Counted from the stretch's first letter, positions 28,778 through 37,700 are shown. The stretch is 64,000 nt of DNA from Streptomyces sp. TLI_053 (GCF_900105395.1 NZ_LT629775.1:6227501-6291500), one strand, 5' to 3'. A program made the numbers and translations. The notes: generated by a model from the sequence alone, not told the origin.

Positions 28778-29410
28778 ATGGGAGAGCAGACCGGGAGTCC
28801 CGGTGTACCGGCGCCGGCGAAGCGTCGTCTCGGCGTCATGGGCGGCACCTTCGACCCGATCCACCACGGGCACCTGGTCGCGGCCAGTGAGGTCGCCAGC
28901 GCGTTCCACCTGGACGAGGTGATCTTCGTCCCGACCGGGCAGCCCTGGCAGAAGAGCGACCGCGAGGTCACCCCGGCCGAGGACCGCTACCTGATGACGG
29001 TCATCGCCACCGCGGAGAACCCGCAGTTCTCGGTCAGCCGGATCGACATCGACCGCGAGGGACCGACCTACACCGTCGACACCCTGCGCGACCTGCGGGC
29101 GCTGCACCCGGACGCCGACCTCTTCTTCATCACCGGCGCCGACGCGCTCGCCCAGATCCTCTCCTGGCGCGACTCCGAGGAACTCTTCTCGCTCGCCCAC
29201 TTCATCGGCTGCACCCGGCCGGGGCACACTCTGACGGACGCCGGGCTTCCGGTGGGCGGGGTCTCCCTGGTCGAGGTCCCGGCGCTGGCCATCTCCTCCA
29301 CGGACTGCCGCGACCGGGTCGCCAAGGGCGAGCCGGTCTGGTACCTCGTCCCGGACGGCGTGGTCCGCTACATCGACAAGCGGGCGCTCTACGCGCCGCA
29401 CCGGACCTGA
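28778..29410 (+). CDS. nadD: Nicotinate-mononucleotide adenylyltransferase
   Basis: NadD makes nicotinate adenine dinucleotide on the way to NAD. The 210-aa protein has the nucleotidyl-transferase motif GGTFDPIHHGHL (residues 22-33) and the C-terminal ISSTDCRDRV, which matches the ISST-x-x-R motif. TAAGGT ends 8 nt before the ATG, suggesting a leaderless or near-leaderless start. An ATG at 28838 would start directly at MGGTFDP; the longer version adds 20 residues. The next gene starts 18 nt after the stop. Confidence 0.93.
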   Translation: MGEQTGSPGVPAPAKRRLGVMGGTFDPIHHGHLVAASEVASAFHLDEVIFVPTGQPWQKSDREVTPAEDRYLMTVIATAENPQFSVSRIDIDREGPTYTVDTLRDLRALHPDADLFFITGADALAQILSWRDSEELFSLAHFIGCTRPGHTLTDAGLPVGGVSLVEVPALAISSTDCRDRVAKGEPVWYLVPDGVVRYIDKRALYAPHRT

Positions 29411-29428
29411 TCCCGGAGGGGCCGACGG

Positions 29429-31351
29429 ATGAGCGAGCGCAGGGGACCGCAGGGGCAGCAGCCCGGGCAGCCGGACGACTGGCCGACCGGGCAGTACCCG
29501 CCGTACCAGCAGCAGGGCGGCTACGAGCAGCAGCAGTACGACCAGTACGAGCAGCAGCCCGGGATCTACGAGCCGTCGGGGCAGTACGAGCAGCACCAGC
29601 AGTACGACCAGTACGGGCAGCAGCCCGCCCAGGGGTACCAGCAGCAGGGCGGCTACGGCTACCAGGACCAGTACCAGCAGCAGGGCTACCAGCAGGGTTA
29701 CGGCCAGGGCTACGAGCAGCCGCCGGAGCAGCCCGGCCAGTACGGGCAGCAGCCCGCCCAGGGGTACCAGCAGCAGGGCGGCTACGGCTACCAGGACCAG
29801 TACCAGCAGCAGGGCTACCAGCCCTACGAGCAGCCGCAGGCGCCCGCGCAGCCGCAGTCCCCGGTCCAGGGCCCGGACCGGTCGCAGTCCCCGGCGCAGG
29901 CGTACACGACCGCCGCGATGCCGGTCGTCGCCGCGCCGGAGCCGGCCGCGACCGCGCCCGCCGCCCCGGTGACCCCGCGCGGCCGGGTGCCGCGGCCCGC
30001 CGCGGCCGCCGAGCCGGCCGCCCCCGCCCGCCCCGAACCGCCGTCCGAGCAGGTCGGCGGCTCCCGCGCGACCCGGTCCAGGACCTCGGGCGGCTCCGAG
30101 GACGACTACGCCACCGGCGAGTTCACCTTCGTCGACGAGGAGGAGGCGGAGTCCGAGGACGTCATCGACTGGCTCAAGTTCGCCGAGTCCCGCAGCGAGG
30201 TGCGCGCCGAGCGCCGCCGCAGGCTCCGCAACCGGCTGATCGGCCTCGTCGCCGTGGCCGCGGTGGCCGGCGCCGGAGCCGGCGGCTACCTCTGGTTCAC
30301 CCGGGACAAGGGCGGCTCCGCCACCGCCGCCGCCGGGCCGCGCCAGGTCAACGTCGTCCACCTGCGCGACCTCCAGGGCAAGGTCTCCAGCGCGCTGCTG
30401 GTCAACGACAGCGCCGGCAAGAAGGGCACCGTGCTGCTCCTGCCGGACACCCTGCGACTGCCCGGCCCCGGCGATCCGCCGGTCACCACCGTCGGCCAGG
30501 CCATGGACTCCCTCGGCGCCTCCGGCACCCGGGACGGCCTGACCACCGTGCTCGGCGCCCCCGTCGCCGGCACCTGGCGCCTCGACACCCCCTACCTGGA
30601 ACTGCTGGTCACCCAGCTCGGCGGTGTCCGGGTGGACACCGACGCCGAGGTCCACGAGGGCGGCCGGCCCGACGGCAAGGTGCTCGCCGCCGCGGGCAAG
30701 AACACCCTGCTCGGCGGGAAGGCCGCGGTCGGCTACGCCACCCTCCAGAACGCCGGCGAGAGCCGCGACGCCCAGCTCGCCCGCTTCGGCCAGGTGATGG
30801 ACGCGGTGGTGCGCACGATGCCGGTCGTGTTCAAGGACGCCAAGGACGACGTGCACCGGATGAACGCGGTGCTCGACCCCTCCCTGCCCGAGGACGCGCT
30901 CGCCGGGGTGCTCGCCCAGCTCGCCCAGCAGTCGAAGGACGGGCAGTTCGGCACCGCCACGCTGACCGTCAAGCCGGACGGCTCGCTGGACGAGGCCACC
31001 GCCGGCAAGCAGGTCAAGGACGTGCTCGGCGGCACCGTGAAGTCCGCGACCAATGCCGACGCGCCCGCCCGGGTCTCGGTCCAGGACGCCTCCGGCAACG
31101 ACCTGGCGGCGCCCGCCGCCCAGGTCCAGGTGGTCAACGCGGGCCTCACCTTCGTCCCCGGCGGGGCCAAGAGCGCGCCGCAGGCCACCAGTGAGATCCG
31201 CTACACCGACGACGCCCGGCAGGCCGCCGCGAAGTCCCTGGCGACCAGCCTCAACCTGCCGGAGACGGCGGTGAAGAAGGTCGCCGACGCCCAGAACGCC
31301 GACCTGGTCGTGGTGCTCGGCAAGGACTACGCGCCGCCGAAGGCACCGTAG
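29429..31351 (+). CDS. LytR_C-domain membrane protein with Gln/Tyr-rich repeats
   Basis: The 640-aa protein has a long cytoplasmic Gln/Tyr/Gly-rich arm (1-210) with repeated QQQGGYGYQDQYQQQGYQ, a membrane helix at about 270-291, a region resembling the LytR-CpsA-Psr fold (about 305-470) and a LytR C-terminal domain (about 540-630). I do not see the arginine cluster expected for an active wall-polymer ligase, so it may bind rather than transfer polymer. GGAGG precedes the ATG, and the 18-nt gap makes co-transcription with nadD likely. Confidence 0.8.
   Translation: MSERRGPQGQQPGQPDDWPTGQYPPYQQQGGYEQQQYDQYEQQPGIYEPSGQYEQHQQYDQYGQQPAQGYQQQGGYGYQDQYQQQGYQQGYGQGYEQPPEQPGQYGQQPAQGYQQQGGYGYQDQYQQQGYQPYEQPQAPAQPQSPVQGPDRSQSPAQAYTTAAMPVVAAPEPAATAPAAPVTPRGRVPRPAAAAEPAAPARPEPPSEQVGGSRATRSRTSGGSEDDYATGEFTFVDEEEAESEDVIDWLKFAESRSEVRAERRRRLRNRLIGLVAVAAVAGAGAGGYLWFTRDKGGSATAAAGPRQVNVVHLRDLQGKVSSALLVNDSAGKKGTVLLLPDTLRLPGPGDPPVTTVGQAMDSLGASGTRDGLTTVLGAPVAGTWRLDTPYLELLVTQLGGVRVDTDAEVHEGGRPDGKVLAAAGKNTLLGGKAAVGYATLQNAGESRDAQLARFGQVMDAVVRTMPVVFKDAKDDVHRMNAVLDPSLPEDALAGVLAQLAQQSKDGQFGTATLTVKPDGSLDEATAGKQVKDVLGGTVKSATNADAPARVSVQDASGNDLAAPAAQVQVVNAGLTFVPGGAKSAPQATSEIRYTDDARQAAAKSLATSLNLPETAVKKVADAQNADLVVVLGKDYAPPKAP
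29608..29693 (+). repeat. 86-bp direct repeat, copy 1
   Basis: These 86 bases recur without change at 29737-29822, inside the Gln/Tyr-rich arm. The period is 129 bp, or 43 codons, so expansion or loss keeps the reading frame. Confidence 0.9.
29737..29822 (+). repeat. 86-bp direct repeat, copy 2
   Basis: Identical to 29608-29693. Perfect identity at the DNA level points to recent duplication or gene conversion. Confidence 0.9.
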
Positions 31352-31363
31352 CCCCGGCCGTCG

Positions 31364-31402
31364 GACGGGGCGCCCGCACGGCTGTGCGGCCCGCGCCCCG
31401 TC
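31364..31402 (+). terminator. Terminator after LytR_C gene
   Basis: A 9-bp outer stem (31364-31372 with 31394-31402) encloses a 6-bp inner stem with a GGCT loop. It begins 13 nt after the stop codon. Confidence 0.7.
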
Positions 31403-31525
31403 GGCCCCCGGCCGGGCGGTCCCGGAAAACCGTTCCGGGGCCGCCGGGGCGGCGTGAGATCCTGGAAGGCGATCCCCGCGCCCCGCGCGCCGGGCGACCC
31501 CAAGCAGCCGAGCCGGAAGTACATC

Positions 31526-31996
31526 GTGACCGCCACTGAGCACAGCCAGGAACTCATCAACGTCGCCGCCCAGGCGGCGGCCGACAAGCTGGCCCACAAC
31601 ATCGTCGCGTTCGACGTCAGCGAGGTGCTGTCGATCACCGACGCCTTCCTGATCGCCTCCGCGAGCAACGACCGCCAGGTCCGTTCGATCGCCGAGGAGA
31701 TCGAGGACCAGCTGCGCGAGAAGCTGGACATCAAGCCGGTGCGCCGCGAGGGCGAGCGCGAGGGCCGCTGGGTCCTGCTCGACTACCTCGACATCGTCGT
31801 GCACGTCCAGCACTCCGAGGAGCGCTCCTTCTACTCGCTGGACCGCCTCTGGAAGGACTGCCCCGAGCTGCCGCTGCCGGAGGACGCCATCGCCTCCCGC
31901 AACCGCCCCGACGCCCACACCGACGCGGCCGGCAACGCCCTGGCCCCGGCCGAGCAGGCCCCGGCGGACGACTTCGGCGCCGAGGACTACAGCTGA
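31526..31996 (+). CDS. rsfS: Ribosome silencing factor RsfS
   Basis: RsfS binds L14 and blocks subunit joining when nutrients are short. The 156-aa protein has the family core, with NIVAFDVSEV near residue 28, ASASNDRQVRSI and the DYLDIVVHVQ (near 88) followed by YSLDRLW. The start is the GTG at 31526, with GGAAG about 9 nt upstream; a longer frame from 31454 has no support. The C-terminal 35 residues are acidic and disordered. The stop overlaps the CTG start proposed for the next gene. Confidence 0.94.
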   Translation: MTATEHSQELINVAAQAAADKLAHNIVAFDVSEVLSITDAFLIASASNDRQVRSIAEEIEDQLREKLDIKPVRREGEREGRWVLLDYLDIVVHVQHSEERSFYSLDRLWKDCPELPLPEDAIASRNRPDAHTDAAGNALAPAEQAPADDFGAEDYS

Positions 31997-32640
31997 GCCG
32001 GGAGGCGCGAGGTCCGCGCATCGTCTTCTGGCGGCACGGCCAGACCTCCTGGAACCTCGAATCGCGCTTCCAGGGCACCACGGACATCGAGCTGACCGAG
32101 GAGGGCGTGCTGCAGGCGCGGCGGGCCGCCCGGCTGCTCTCCGGCCTGCGTCCGGACCTGCTGGTCTCCTCCGACCTCTCGCGCGCCCGCCGCACCGCCG
32201 ACGAGCTGGCCGAGGTGACCGGCCTGGACGTGCAGCACCACGAGGGCCTGCGCGAGACCTATGCCGGTTCCTGGCAGGGGCTGACCAACGCGGAGATCCG
32301 CGAGCGGTTCCCGGAGGAGTTCGCGGCCTGGACGCAGGGCGAACCCGTCCGGCGCGGCGGCGGCGAGCTCGCGACCGAGGTCGCGGACCGCGCGGTGCCG
32401 GTGGTGCTCGACGCGGTCGGCAAGCTGCCCGAGAACGGCACCCTGGTGGTGGTCAGCCACGGCGGGACCATCCGCACCGTGCTGGGGCGGATGCTCGGCC
32501 TGGAGCCGCAGCTGTGGGAGTGCTTCGGCGGGCTGTCGAACTGCTGCTGGTCCGTGCTGGGCCTCGGCGCGCGGGGCTGGCGGCTGCTGGAGCACAATGC
32601 CGGCACGCTGCCGCAGCCGGTCATCGGCGACGACACCTGA
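31993..32640 (+). CDS. Histidine phosphatase (phosphoglycerate mutase family), CTG start
   Basis: The protein has the phospho-histidine motif RHGQTSWN (from residue 14) and the second histidine in VVVSHGGTIRTVLG. No ATG, GTG or TTG precedes RHG in this frame: the first is the GTG at 32107, which would remove the catalytic motif. A CTG at 31993 overlaps the rsfS stop (CTGA) and has GAGGA 7 nt upstream, giving 215 aa. I therefore propose CTG with translational coupling. The substrate is unknown; the family includes sugar-phosphate and alpha-ribazole phosphatases. Confidence 0.85.
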   Translation: MSREARGPRIVFWRHGQTSWNLESRFQGTTDIELTEEGVLQARRAARLLSGLRPDLLVSSDLSRARRTADELAEVTGLDVQHHEGLRETYAGSWQGLTNAEIRERFPEEFAAWTQGEPVRRGGGELATEVADRAVPVVLDAVGKLPENGTLVVVSHGGTIRTVLGRMLGLEPQLWECFGGLSNCCWSVLGLGARGWRLLEHNAGTLPQPVIGDDT

Positions 32641-32645
32641 GCGGT

Positions 32646-32671
32646 CCGGACACCGTCCGGACGGTGTCCGG
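32646..32671 (+). terminator. Hairpin after phosphatase gene
   Basis: A perfect 11-bp stem (32646-32656 with 32661-32671) with a 4-nt loop starts 5 nt after the stop codon. The bases after it repeat GGTGTCCG imperfectly up to about 32745. Confidence 0.65.
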
Positions 32672-32797
32672 GTGGTGCCCGGGCACGGTCGGGACGGTGT
32701 CCGGGCGATGTCCGCACTGGTGTCCGCAGCGGTGTGTCCGGTGAGGGTGCGAACGAGGGTGCGGAGCGGGTGCGGGGCGGAGCCGGGAAGGGCGGAT

Positions 32798-32827
32798 TTC
32801 GCAGTTCCGGGTCCGACCGGTTAGAGT
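32798..32827 (+). promoter_or_regulatory. Promoter of the first tRNA-Ala pair
   Basis: TTCGCA (32798-32803), an 18-nt spacer, then TAGAGT (32822-32827) lie about 60 nt before the first tRNA. The AT-rich GTTTTCC follows. Confidence 0.55.
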
Positions 32828-32887
32828 TTTCCTCGTTCGCACGGAGGGAACGCGGCCCGGAAGGGAAGCGGGAGATCCGGACGACGA

Positions 32888-32960
<73 letters not shown>

Positions 32961-33016
32961 CTCCGCACCCGGAGTCCCCTCAGGAGATCGTTTCCTCTCG
33001 GAGCACTGTGTGTCGC

Positions 33017-33089
<73 letters not shown>

Positions 33090-33099
33090 CAGACGAACG

Positions 33100-33129
33100 G
33101 AAGGCCGTCACCCCCGGGTGGCGGCCTTC
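33100..33129 (+). terminator. Terminator after tRNA-Ala copies 1 and 2
   Basis: A 13-bp stem with one G-U pair and a 4-nt loop (33100-33112 with 33117-33129). Its GAAGGCCG arm is shared with the hairpin after copy 3. Confidence 0.75.
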
Positions 33130-33195
33130 GGTCGTTCCCGGGGGCGGTCCAGGTGCGGTTCAGCCGACGGGCCCGGTCCAGTCACCGCGCCCGGT

Positions 33196-34158
33196 TCAGC
33201 CGACGGGCCCGGTGAACCGGTGGCCGCACGGGGCGGTCCAGCCGCCCGGAGGCAGCGTCGACAGCCGCTCGACCCGGTCCCGGTCCTGGGGACCCTCCGG
33301 CGTGTAGACCGCCACGTACGCCTCCGGCACCCCCGGGATCGTCAGGTACGTCGCGTTCAGCCGCATCACCCCCACCTGCGGATGCCGGAACACCTTCAGG
33401 GCCGTCCGCCGCGTCGACACCTCCTGCCTCGCCCACAGCTCCCGGAACTCGGCGCTCGCCCGCAGCAGTGACCGCACGTACTCCTCCCAGAGCGGCTCCC
33501 CGACGTGCTTGCCGTACGCGCCGCGCAGCACCGCGACCATCTGCGGCAGCTGCTCGGCCCGGTTCAGGAAGGGATTGCAGCACTCCGGGCTGGTGACCGT
33601 GCACCAGAGGCTGTTGAACCAGCCGTCGCCCGTGCGGGGCCGACTGGTGGCGAACAGCGCCTCGTAGGCGGAGTTCCAGGCCAGGACGTCGAACCGGCTG
33701 TTGGAGACGGCGGCCGGCAGCGGCGCCAGCGCGTCCAGGATCACCTGGGTCGACGGGTCCAGCACCGGCGGGTCCGGGTGCGCCGACGGGCGGACCGCCA
33801 CCCCGGCCAGCCGGAACAGGTGCTCGCGCCCGGTCGCGTCCAGCAGCAGCACCCGGGCCACCGCCGTCAGCACCTGCGCGCTGGCGTTGATCGGACGCCC
33901 CTGCTCGAGCCAGGTGTACCAGGTCACCCCGACACCGGCGAGCTGGGCGACCTCCTCGCGGCGCAGCCCGGGCGTGCGGCGGCGCAGGCCGGGCGGCAGG
34001 CCGACGTCCTCGGGGGAGACCCGGGCGCGGCAGGCGCGCAGGTACTCGGCCAGCTCGGTGCGGCGCCGGTCGCGCCCGTCACGCTGGTCGCGCCCGTCGG
34101 GTCGGGCGGGGGTGGCGGGGGCGGACGGGACGGTGCCGGCTGTGTCCACGACGGTCAT
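33196..34158 (-). CDS. XRE-type regulator with MmyB-like ligand domain
   Basis: The 320-aa protein has an N-terminal helix-turn-helix (about residues 33-95, with RRTPGLRREEVAQLAGVGVTW) and a C-terminal MmyB-like domain that in related proteins binds small ligands such as fatty acids; NPFLNRAEQLPQMVA near 195 is typical. It is divergent from an MFS exporter, so it probably controls that gene and perhaps itself through the repeats at 34205-34246. The ATG at 34156-34158 or the in-frame ATG at 34165-34167 can serve as start; they differ by three residues. Confidence 0.88.
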   Translation of the reverse strand: MTVVDTAGTVPSAPATPARPDGRDQRDGRDRRRTELAEYLRACRARVSPEDVGLPPGLRRRTPGLRREEVAQLAGVGVTWYTWLEQGRPINASAQVLTAVARVLLLDATGREHLFRLAGVAVRPSAHPDPPVLDPSTQVILDALAPLPAAVSNSRFDVLAWNSAYEALFATSRPRTGDGWFNSLWCTVTSPECCNPFLNRAEQLPQMVAVLRGAYGKHVGEPLWEEYVRSLLRASAEFRELWARQEVSTRRTALKVFRHPQVGVMRLNATYLTIPGVPEAYVAVYTPEGPQDRDRVERLSTLPPGGWTAPCGHRFTGPVG

Positions 34159-34204
34159 ACCCGCCATGGTGCCGCAGCCCGGTGGGGCGCAACAGGTGCT
34201 GCCA

Positions 34205-34246
34205 GTACCAGGATCCGCAGGCTCTAACCACTGGTACCAGGATCCG
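34205..34246. promoter_or_regulatory. Direct-repeat operator between regulator and exporter genes
   Basis: GTACCAGGATCCG occurs at 34205-34217 and 34234-34246, 29 bp apart, about three helix turns on the same face. The second copy extends into the palindrome CTGGTACCAG at 34231-34240. TAACCA between them may be the exporter's -10 box. The layout fits a repressor site for the MmyB-type regulator. Confidence 0.6.
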
Positions 34247-34260
34247 GCGAGGCTCGATCC

Positions 34261-35817
34261 ATGACCGATCTCCAGACCCGACGCGGCCCGGTCCGGACCG
34301 CTGCGCCGACCGGCGCGGCCGGTGCCGGGACCGTCCCCGCCCCTGCCCCGATCCCTGTCGCCAGGCCCGGACTGCTGCTCGCGCTCGTCCTCGGCGGCCA
34401 GTTCATGGCCGTGCTCGACACCGCCATCGTCAATGTCGCCGTGCCGACCGTACGCACCGACCTGCACGCCTCCGGCGCGGCCCTCCAGTTCGTGGTGGCC
34501 GGCTACACCATCGCCTACGCGGTGCTGCTCATCACCGGTGCCCGGCTCGGTGCCCGGTACGGCTACAGCCGGCTCTTCCAGTCCGGCCTGGCCGTCTTCA
34601 CCGCTGCCTCGCTGGCCTGCGGGCTCGCCCCCGCCACCGGCTGGCTGATCGGCTTCCGGCTGCTCCAGGGCGCCGGGGCGGCCCTGATGGTCCCCCAGGT
34701 GATGAGCATCATCCAGCGGACCTTCACCGGCAGGGCCCGGCTCCGGGCGCTCGGGCTCTACTCGGCCGTGCTGGCCGGCGGTATCGCCGCCGGCCAGGTG
34801 CTCGGCGGTCTGCTGGTCAGCGCGGACCTGTTCGGCTCCGGCTGGCGCCCGGTGTTCCTGGTGAACCTGCCGATCGGCCTGGTGCTGCTCGCCGCCGGGG
34901 CCAGGCTGCTGCCCGACCTGCCCGGCGACCGGGAGCGCGGCTTCGACCTGCCCGGACTGCTGGTGCTCGGCGCCGCCCTCGGCCTGCTGGTGGTCCCGCT
35001 GGTGCTCGGTCACGAACTCGGCTGGCCGCTCTGGGGCTGGGTGCTGCTCGGCGCGAGCGCGGCGATGTTCGCCCTGTTCGCGGTCGTCGAGCGGCGGGTC
35101 GCGCGGCGCGGCGGACAGCCGCTGGTCAACGGACGCGTCCTCGGTGCGGCCGGTCTGCTGCCGGCCGTCGGCGCGCTGCTCATGATCATGCTGGCCTTCG
35201 CGGGTTTCATGTTCTCCTTCGCCCTGCACCAGCAGGCCGGGCTCGGCGCGAGCGCCCTGCGGGCCGGGCTCTGCTCCGCGCCGATCGCGGTCGGCTTCGG
35301 CGCCGCCAGCCTGTACTGGCAGCGGCTGCCCCGGCGCCTGCACGGCGTCCTGCCCACCCTCGGCACCGGACTGCTCGCCGTCGGCTACCTGGTGCTCGGC
35401 CGGATGCTGGGCGACGGGGCCGGGGTCGGCGCGGCGCCGCTGCTGCTGACCGCCGTCCTCGGGCTGCTCGCGGGCTGCGCCTACGCGCCGCTGTTCGGCC
35501 GGGCGCTCGCCCGGGTGGCCCCCGCCGACGCGGCGGACGCGAGCGGGTTGGTGGTCACCGCCGTCCAGCTCGGGCAGGTGATCGGGATCGCGCTGCTCGG
35601 CTCGGTGTTCCTCGGCGCGGTCGACCTGCCGACGTCCGCCCGGGGGTCCGGGCACGCGCTGCTGGTGACCACGCTCGCCATCGGCGGGGTCGTCGCGCTC
35701 GCGGCCGGCTTCGCCGCCCGGGCCGGGCGGCAGGAGAGGCGCGAGGCCGAGCGGCAGGAGAGGCGCGAGGCCGAGCGGGAGCCGGAGGGGACGAGGGCGG
35801 TGGGGGAGGCGGAGTAG
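34261..35817 (+). CDS. MFS transporter, DHA2 family (14 membrane segments)
   Basis: The 518-aa protein has about 14 hydrophobic segments and the drug:proton antiporter motif LDTAIVNVAVP (about residue 53), typical of DHA2 exporters. Such proteins expel toxic or antibiotic compounds using the proton gradient; the substrate cannot be read from sequence. The charged C-terminus contains two perfect copies of RQERREAE. Expression is likely governed by the divergent MmyB-type regulator. The region is bracketed by identical tRNA-Ala genes, which may reflect insertion. Confidence 0.88.
   Translation: MTDLQTRRGPVRTAAPTGAAGAGTVPAPAPIPVARPGLLLALVLGGQFMAVLDTAIVNVAVPTVRTDLHASGAALQFVVAGYTIAYAVLLITGARLGARYGYSRLFQSGLAVFTAASLACGLAPATGWLIGFRLLQGAGAALMVPQVMSIIQRTFTGRARLRALGLYSAVLAGGIAAGQVLGGLLVSADLFGSGWRPVFLVNLPIGLVLLAAGARLLPDLPGDRERGFDLPGLLVLGAALGLLVVPLVLGHELGWPLWGWVLLGASAAMFALFAVVERRVARRGGQPLVNGRVLGAAGLLPAVGALLMIMLAFAGFMFSFALHQQAGLGASALRAGLCSAPIAVGFGAASLYWQRLPRRLHGVLPTLGTGLLAVGYLVLGRMLGDGAGVGAAPLLLTAVLGLLAGCAYAPLFGRALARVAPADAADASGLVVTAVQLGQVIGIALLGSVFLGAVDLPTSARGSGHALLVTTLAIGGVVALAAGFAARAGRQERREAERQERREAEREPEGTRAVGEAE
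35728..35775 (+). repeat. 24-bp tandem repeat, two copies
   Basis: Two perfect 24-bp units encode RQERREAE twice at the end of the MFS exporter. The number of units may vary between strains. Confidence 0.85.
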
Positions 35818-35908
35818 GGCGGGCGTCCGCGCGGGGCTCGGTCCGCGCTCGCGGGGGCGTCCGCGCGGGCCCGCGGGAACGGATTCGTGGAGCACCCCCC
35901 GGACCGTG

Positions 35909-35914
35909 TAAAGT
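35909..35914 (+). promoter_or_regulatory. -10 box of tRNA-Ala copy 3
   Basis: TAAAGT lies 55 nt before the third tRNA; TTCGTG 19 nt further upstream is a weak -35 candidate. It gives this copy its own promoter. Confidence 0.5.
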
Positions 35915-35968
35915 AAGTGATGTCGCCGAGGGAAACGGAACGAAACCCCCGGTGACATCGCAGGTCGA

Positions 35969-36041
<73 letters not shown>

Positions 36042-36049
36042 CAGGAATC

Positions 36050-36083
36050 GAAGGCCGTCTCCCGGAAACGGGGGGCGGCCTTC
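36050..36083 (+). terminator. Terminator after tRNA-Ala copy 3
   Basis: A 14-bp stem with G-U pairs and a GGAAAC loop (36050-36063 with 36070-36083). Confidence 0.75.
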
Positions 36084-36257
36084 GGCGTTCCCGGAGCACC
36101 TGCCGGGGCCTCGGCTGTGCCGTCGGGGCCCGGCGCCCGTTCGCCACCTGTGGAGCGTTGCGGCGACCGGTGCGGCGACCGGTGCGAGGGCCGGTGCGGC
36201 GACCGGTTTCGGCGACCTCCTGACGACGCCCCCGGGCGGACCGCTACCGTCGGAGCC

Positions 36258-37700
36258 ATGGCCGATCTGGAGCGCAGACGCAACGAGGAACTCGCCCGGA
36301 TACTCCACCAGCTCGGCTGGAGCCCGGAGCGGCTCGCCCGCGAGGTCAACCTCACCCTCCCGGCCCGGCTCGGGATCAGCTCCACCGCCCCCTACAAGTG
36401 GCGTGACCGGGGCATGGTCCCGCGCAGCCCCCACGACCAGGCCGTCTGCGAGGTGTTCAGCCGCACCCTCGGCATCGCCGTCACCTACGAGCAGCTCTGG
36501 GGCCGGATGGGCGGCCACCGCGGTGCCAAGATCCTCTCCCCGCGTCTGCTGACCGACCCGTGGACGGCCGACACCGCCCAGACCGCGCTGCGCGAGACCG
36601 CCGCGGACGCCGGACCGGTCCGCCTCACCGACCTCTTCCGCGGCGCCGACCTCGCCGAGGCCGCCCGTCGGCTCACCACCCCGCCGCCGGCCCTCGGCGG
36701 CGACGGCGCACTGCGCGTCGACCCCGCGCTGGTCGGTGAGCTCGCCGCCGCCCACCGCAGCAAGCAGCGGCTGGAACGGTCCTGCGGCGGCGGACTCGTC
36801 CTCGGCCCCGCCCGTGCCGAACTGGCCATGGCCACCAAGTTGTTGGAGCTCGGCGCCTACGACGAACCGCTCGGCCGGGCGCTGTACGGTGCGGCCGGCC
36901 GTCTCGCCTGCCTCGCCGCCTGGGCCGCGTACGACCTCGGCCACGACGCCACCGCCCAGCGGGCGTTCGCGGCGGCGCTGCGCGCCGCCCACCTCAGTGG
37001 CGAGCGGCGGGCCGGGGTGGCCGTGCTCGGCGGCCTCGTCGTGCTGGCCACCGGGAGCGCGGGCGGGCGGGGGCTGGACGCCGTGACGGTGCTGGCCGAG
37101 GCGGTGGCGGCGGCCGGCGACGCGCTCGGCCCGGCCGACCGGGCGCTGCAGCTCGGTCGGATCGCCCGCGCGCACGGGCGGCTCGGGGACGCCGCCGGGC
37201 TGGCGGAGGCGGCCGGACGGGCGTTCGCGGAGCTGGACGGGGAGGTCCCCGGCGGCGCCGCCGGGGAGGCACGGGCGGATCTCGCCGGGATGGTGGGGGA
37301 GGGGCATCTCTTCCTCGGCGGGCACCGGCGGGCCCAGGAGCTGCTGGCGGAGGCGGTGGCGGGGCTCGGCCCGGGGCGGGCCAGGGCGCGGGCGCTGCTG
37401 ATGGTGCGGCTGGCCGAGTCGCAGCGGCTGGCCGGCGCCGCGGCCGAGGCGGTGCGGACGGCGGACCGGGCGCGGGCGCTCGCCGCCGGGATGCAGTCGG
37501 AGCGGGTGGCGCGGGCGCTGCGCGGGATCGACGCGGCGTTCCGCTCGGCGGAGTCGGAGTCGGAGTCGGCGGTGTCGGCGGCGGGTGAGTCGGTGGGGGA
37601 GCCGGCGGGCCCGGCCGTGGTCGTGGCGGCGGTGGCCGGACCGGGGGCTGCCGGGGCGGAGGGTGCCGCGGTGGAGGTGCCCGCGGGGACCGGAGCCTGA
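36258..37700 (+). CDS. Probable regulator with helix-turn-helix and TPR-like repeats
   Basis: The 480-aa protein begins with a region that looks like a helix-turn-helix (about residues 10-75, LGISSTAPYKWRDRGMVPRSP with VTYEQLWG) followed by about 300 residues of Ala/Leu/Arg-rich helices resembling tetratricopeptide repeats. Streptomycetes have many such proteins of the NsdA kind that affect development and antibiotic production; membership here is inferred from architecture. TACCGT lies 7 nt before the ATG, so translation is probably leaderless. The last 60 residues are low-complexity Ser/Glu and Ala/Val. Confidence 0.7.
   Translation: MADLERRRNEELARILHQLGWSPERLAREVNLTLPARLGISSTAPYKWRDRGMVPRSPHDQAVCEVFSRTLGIAVTYEQLWGRMGGHRGAKILSPRLLTDPWTADTAQTALRETAADAGPVRLTDLFRGADLAEAARRLTTPPPALGGDGALRVDPALVGELAAAHRSKQRLERSCGGGLVLGPARAELAMATKLLELGAYDEPLGRALYGAAGRLACLAAWAAYDLGHDATAQRAFAAALRAAHLSGERRAGVAVLGGLVVLATGSAGGRGLDAVTVLAEAVAAAGDALGPADRALQLGRIARAHGRLGDAAGLAEAAGRAFAELDGEVPGGAAGEARADLAGMVGEGHLFLGGHRRAQELLAEAVAGLGPGRARARALLMVRLAESQRLAGAAAEAVRTADRARALAAGMQSERVARALRGIDAAFRSAESESESAVSAAGESVGEPAGPAVVVAAVAGPGAAGAEGAAVEVPAGTGA

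Noticed and set aside
29608..29822. CRISPR-like direct repeats
   Set aside because: Two repeats within a coding frame with no spacers of uniform length; they encode a protein repeat.
33196..35958. A 920-codon minus-strand frame covering regulator and MFS gene
   Set aside because: Only the first-read part over the MFS gene is shadow; the real regulator begins at 34158 where its helix-turn-helix is.
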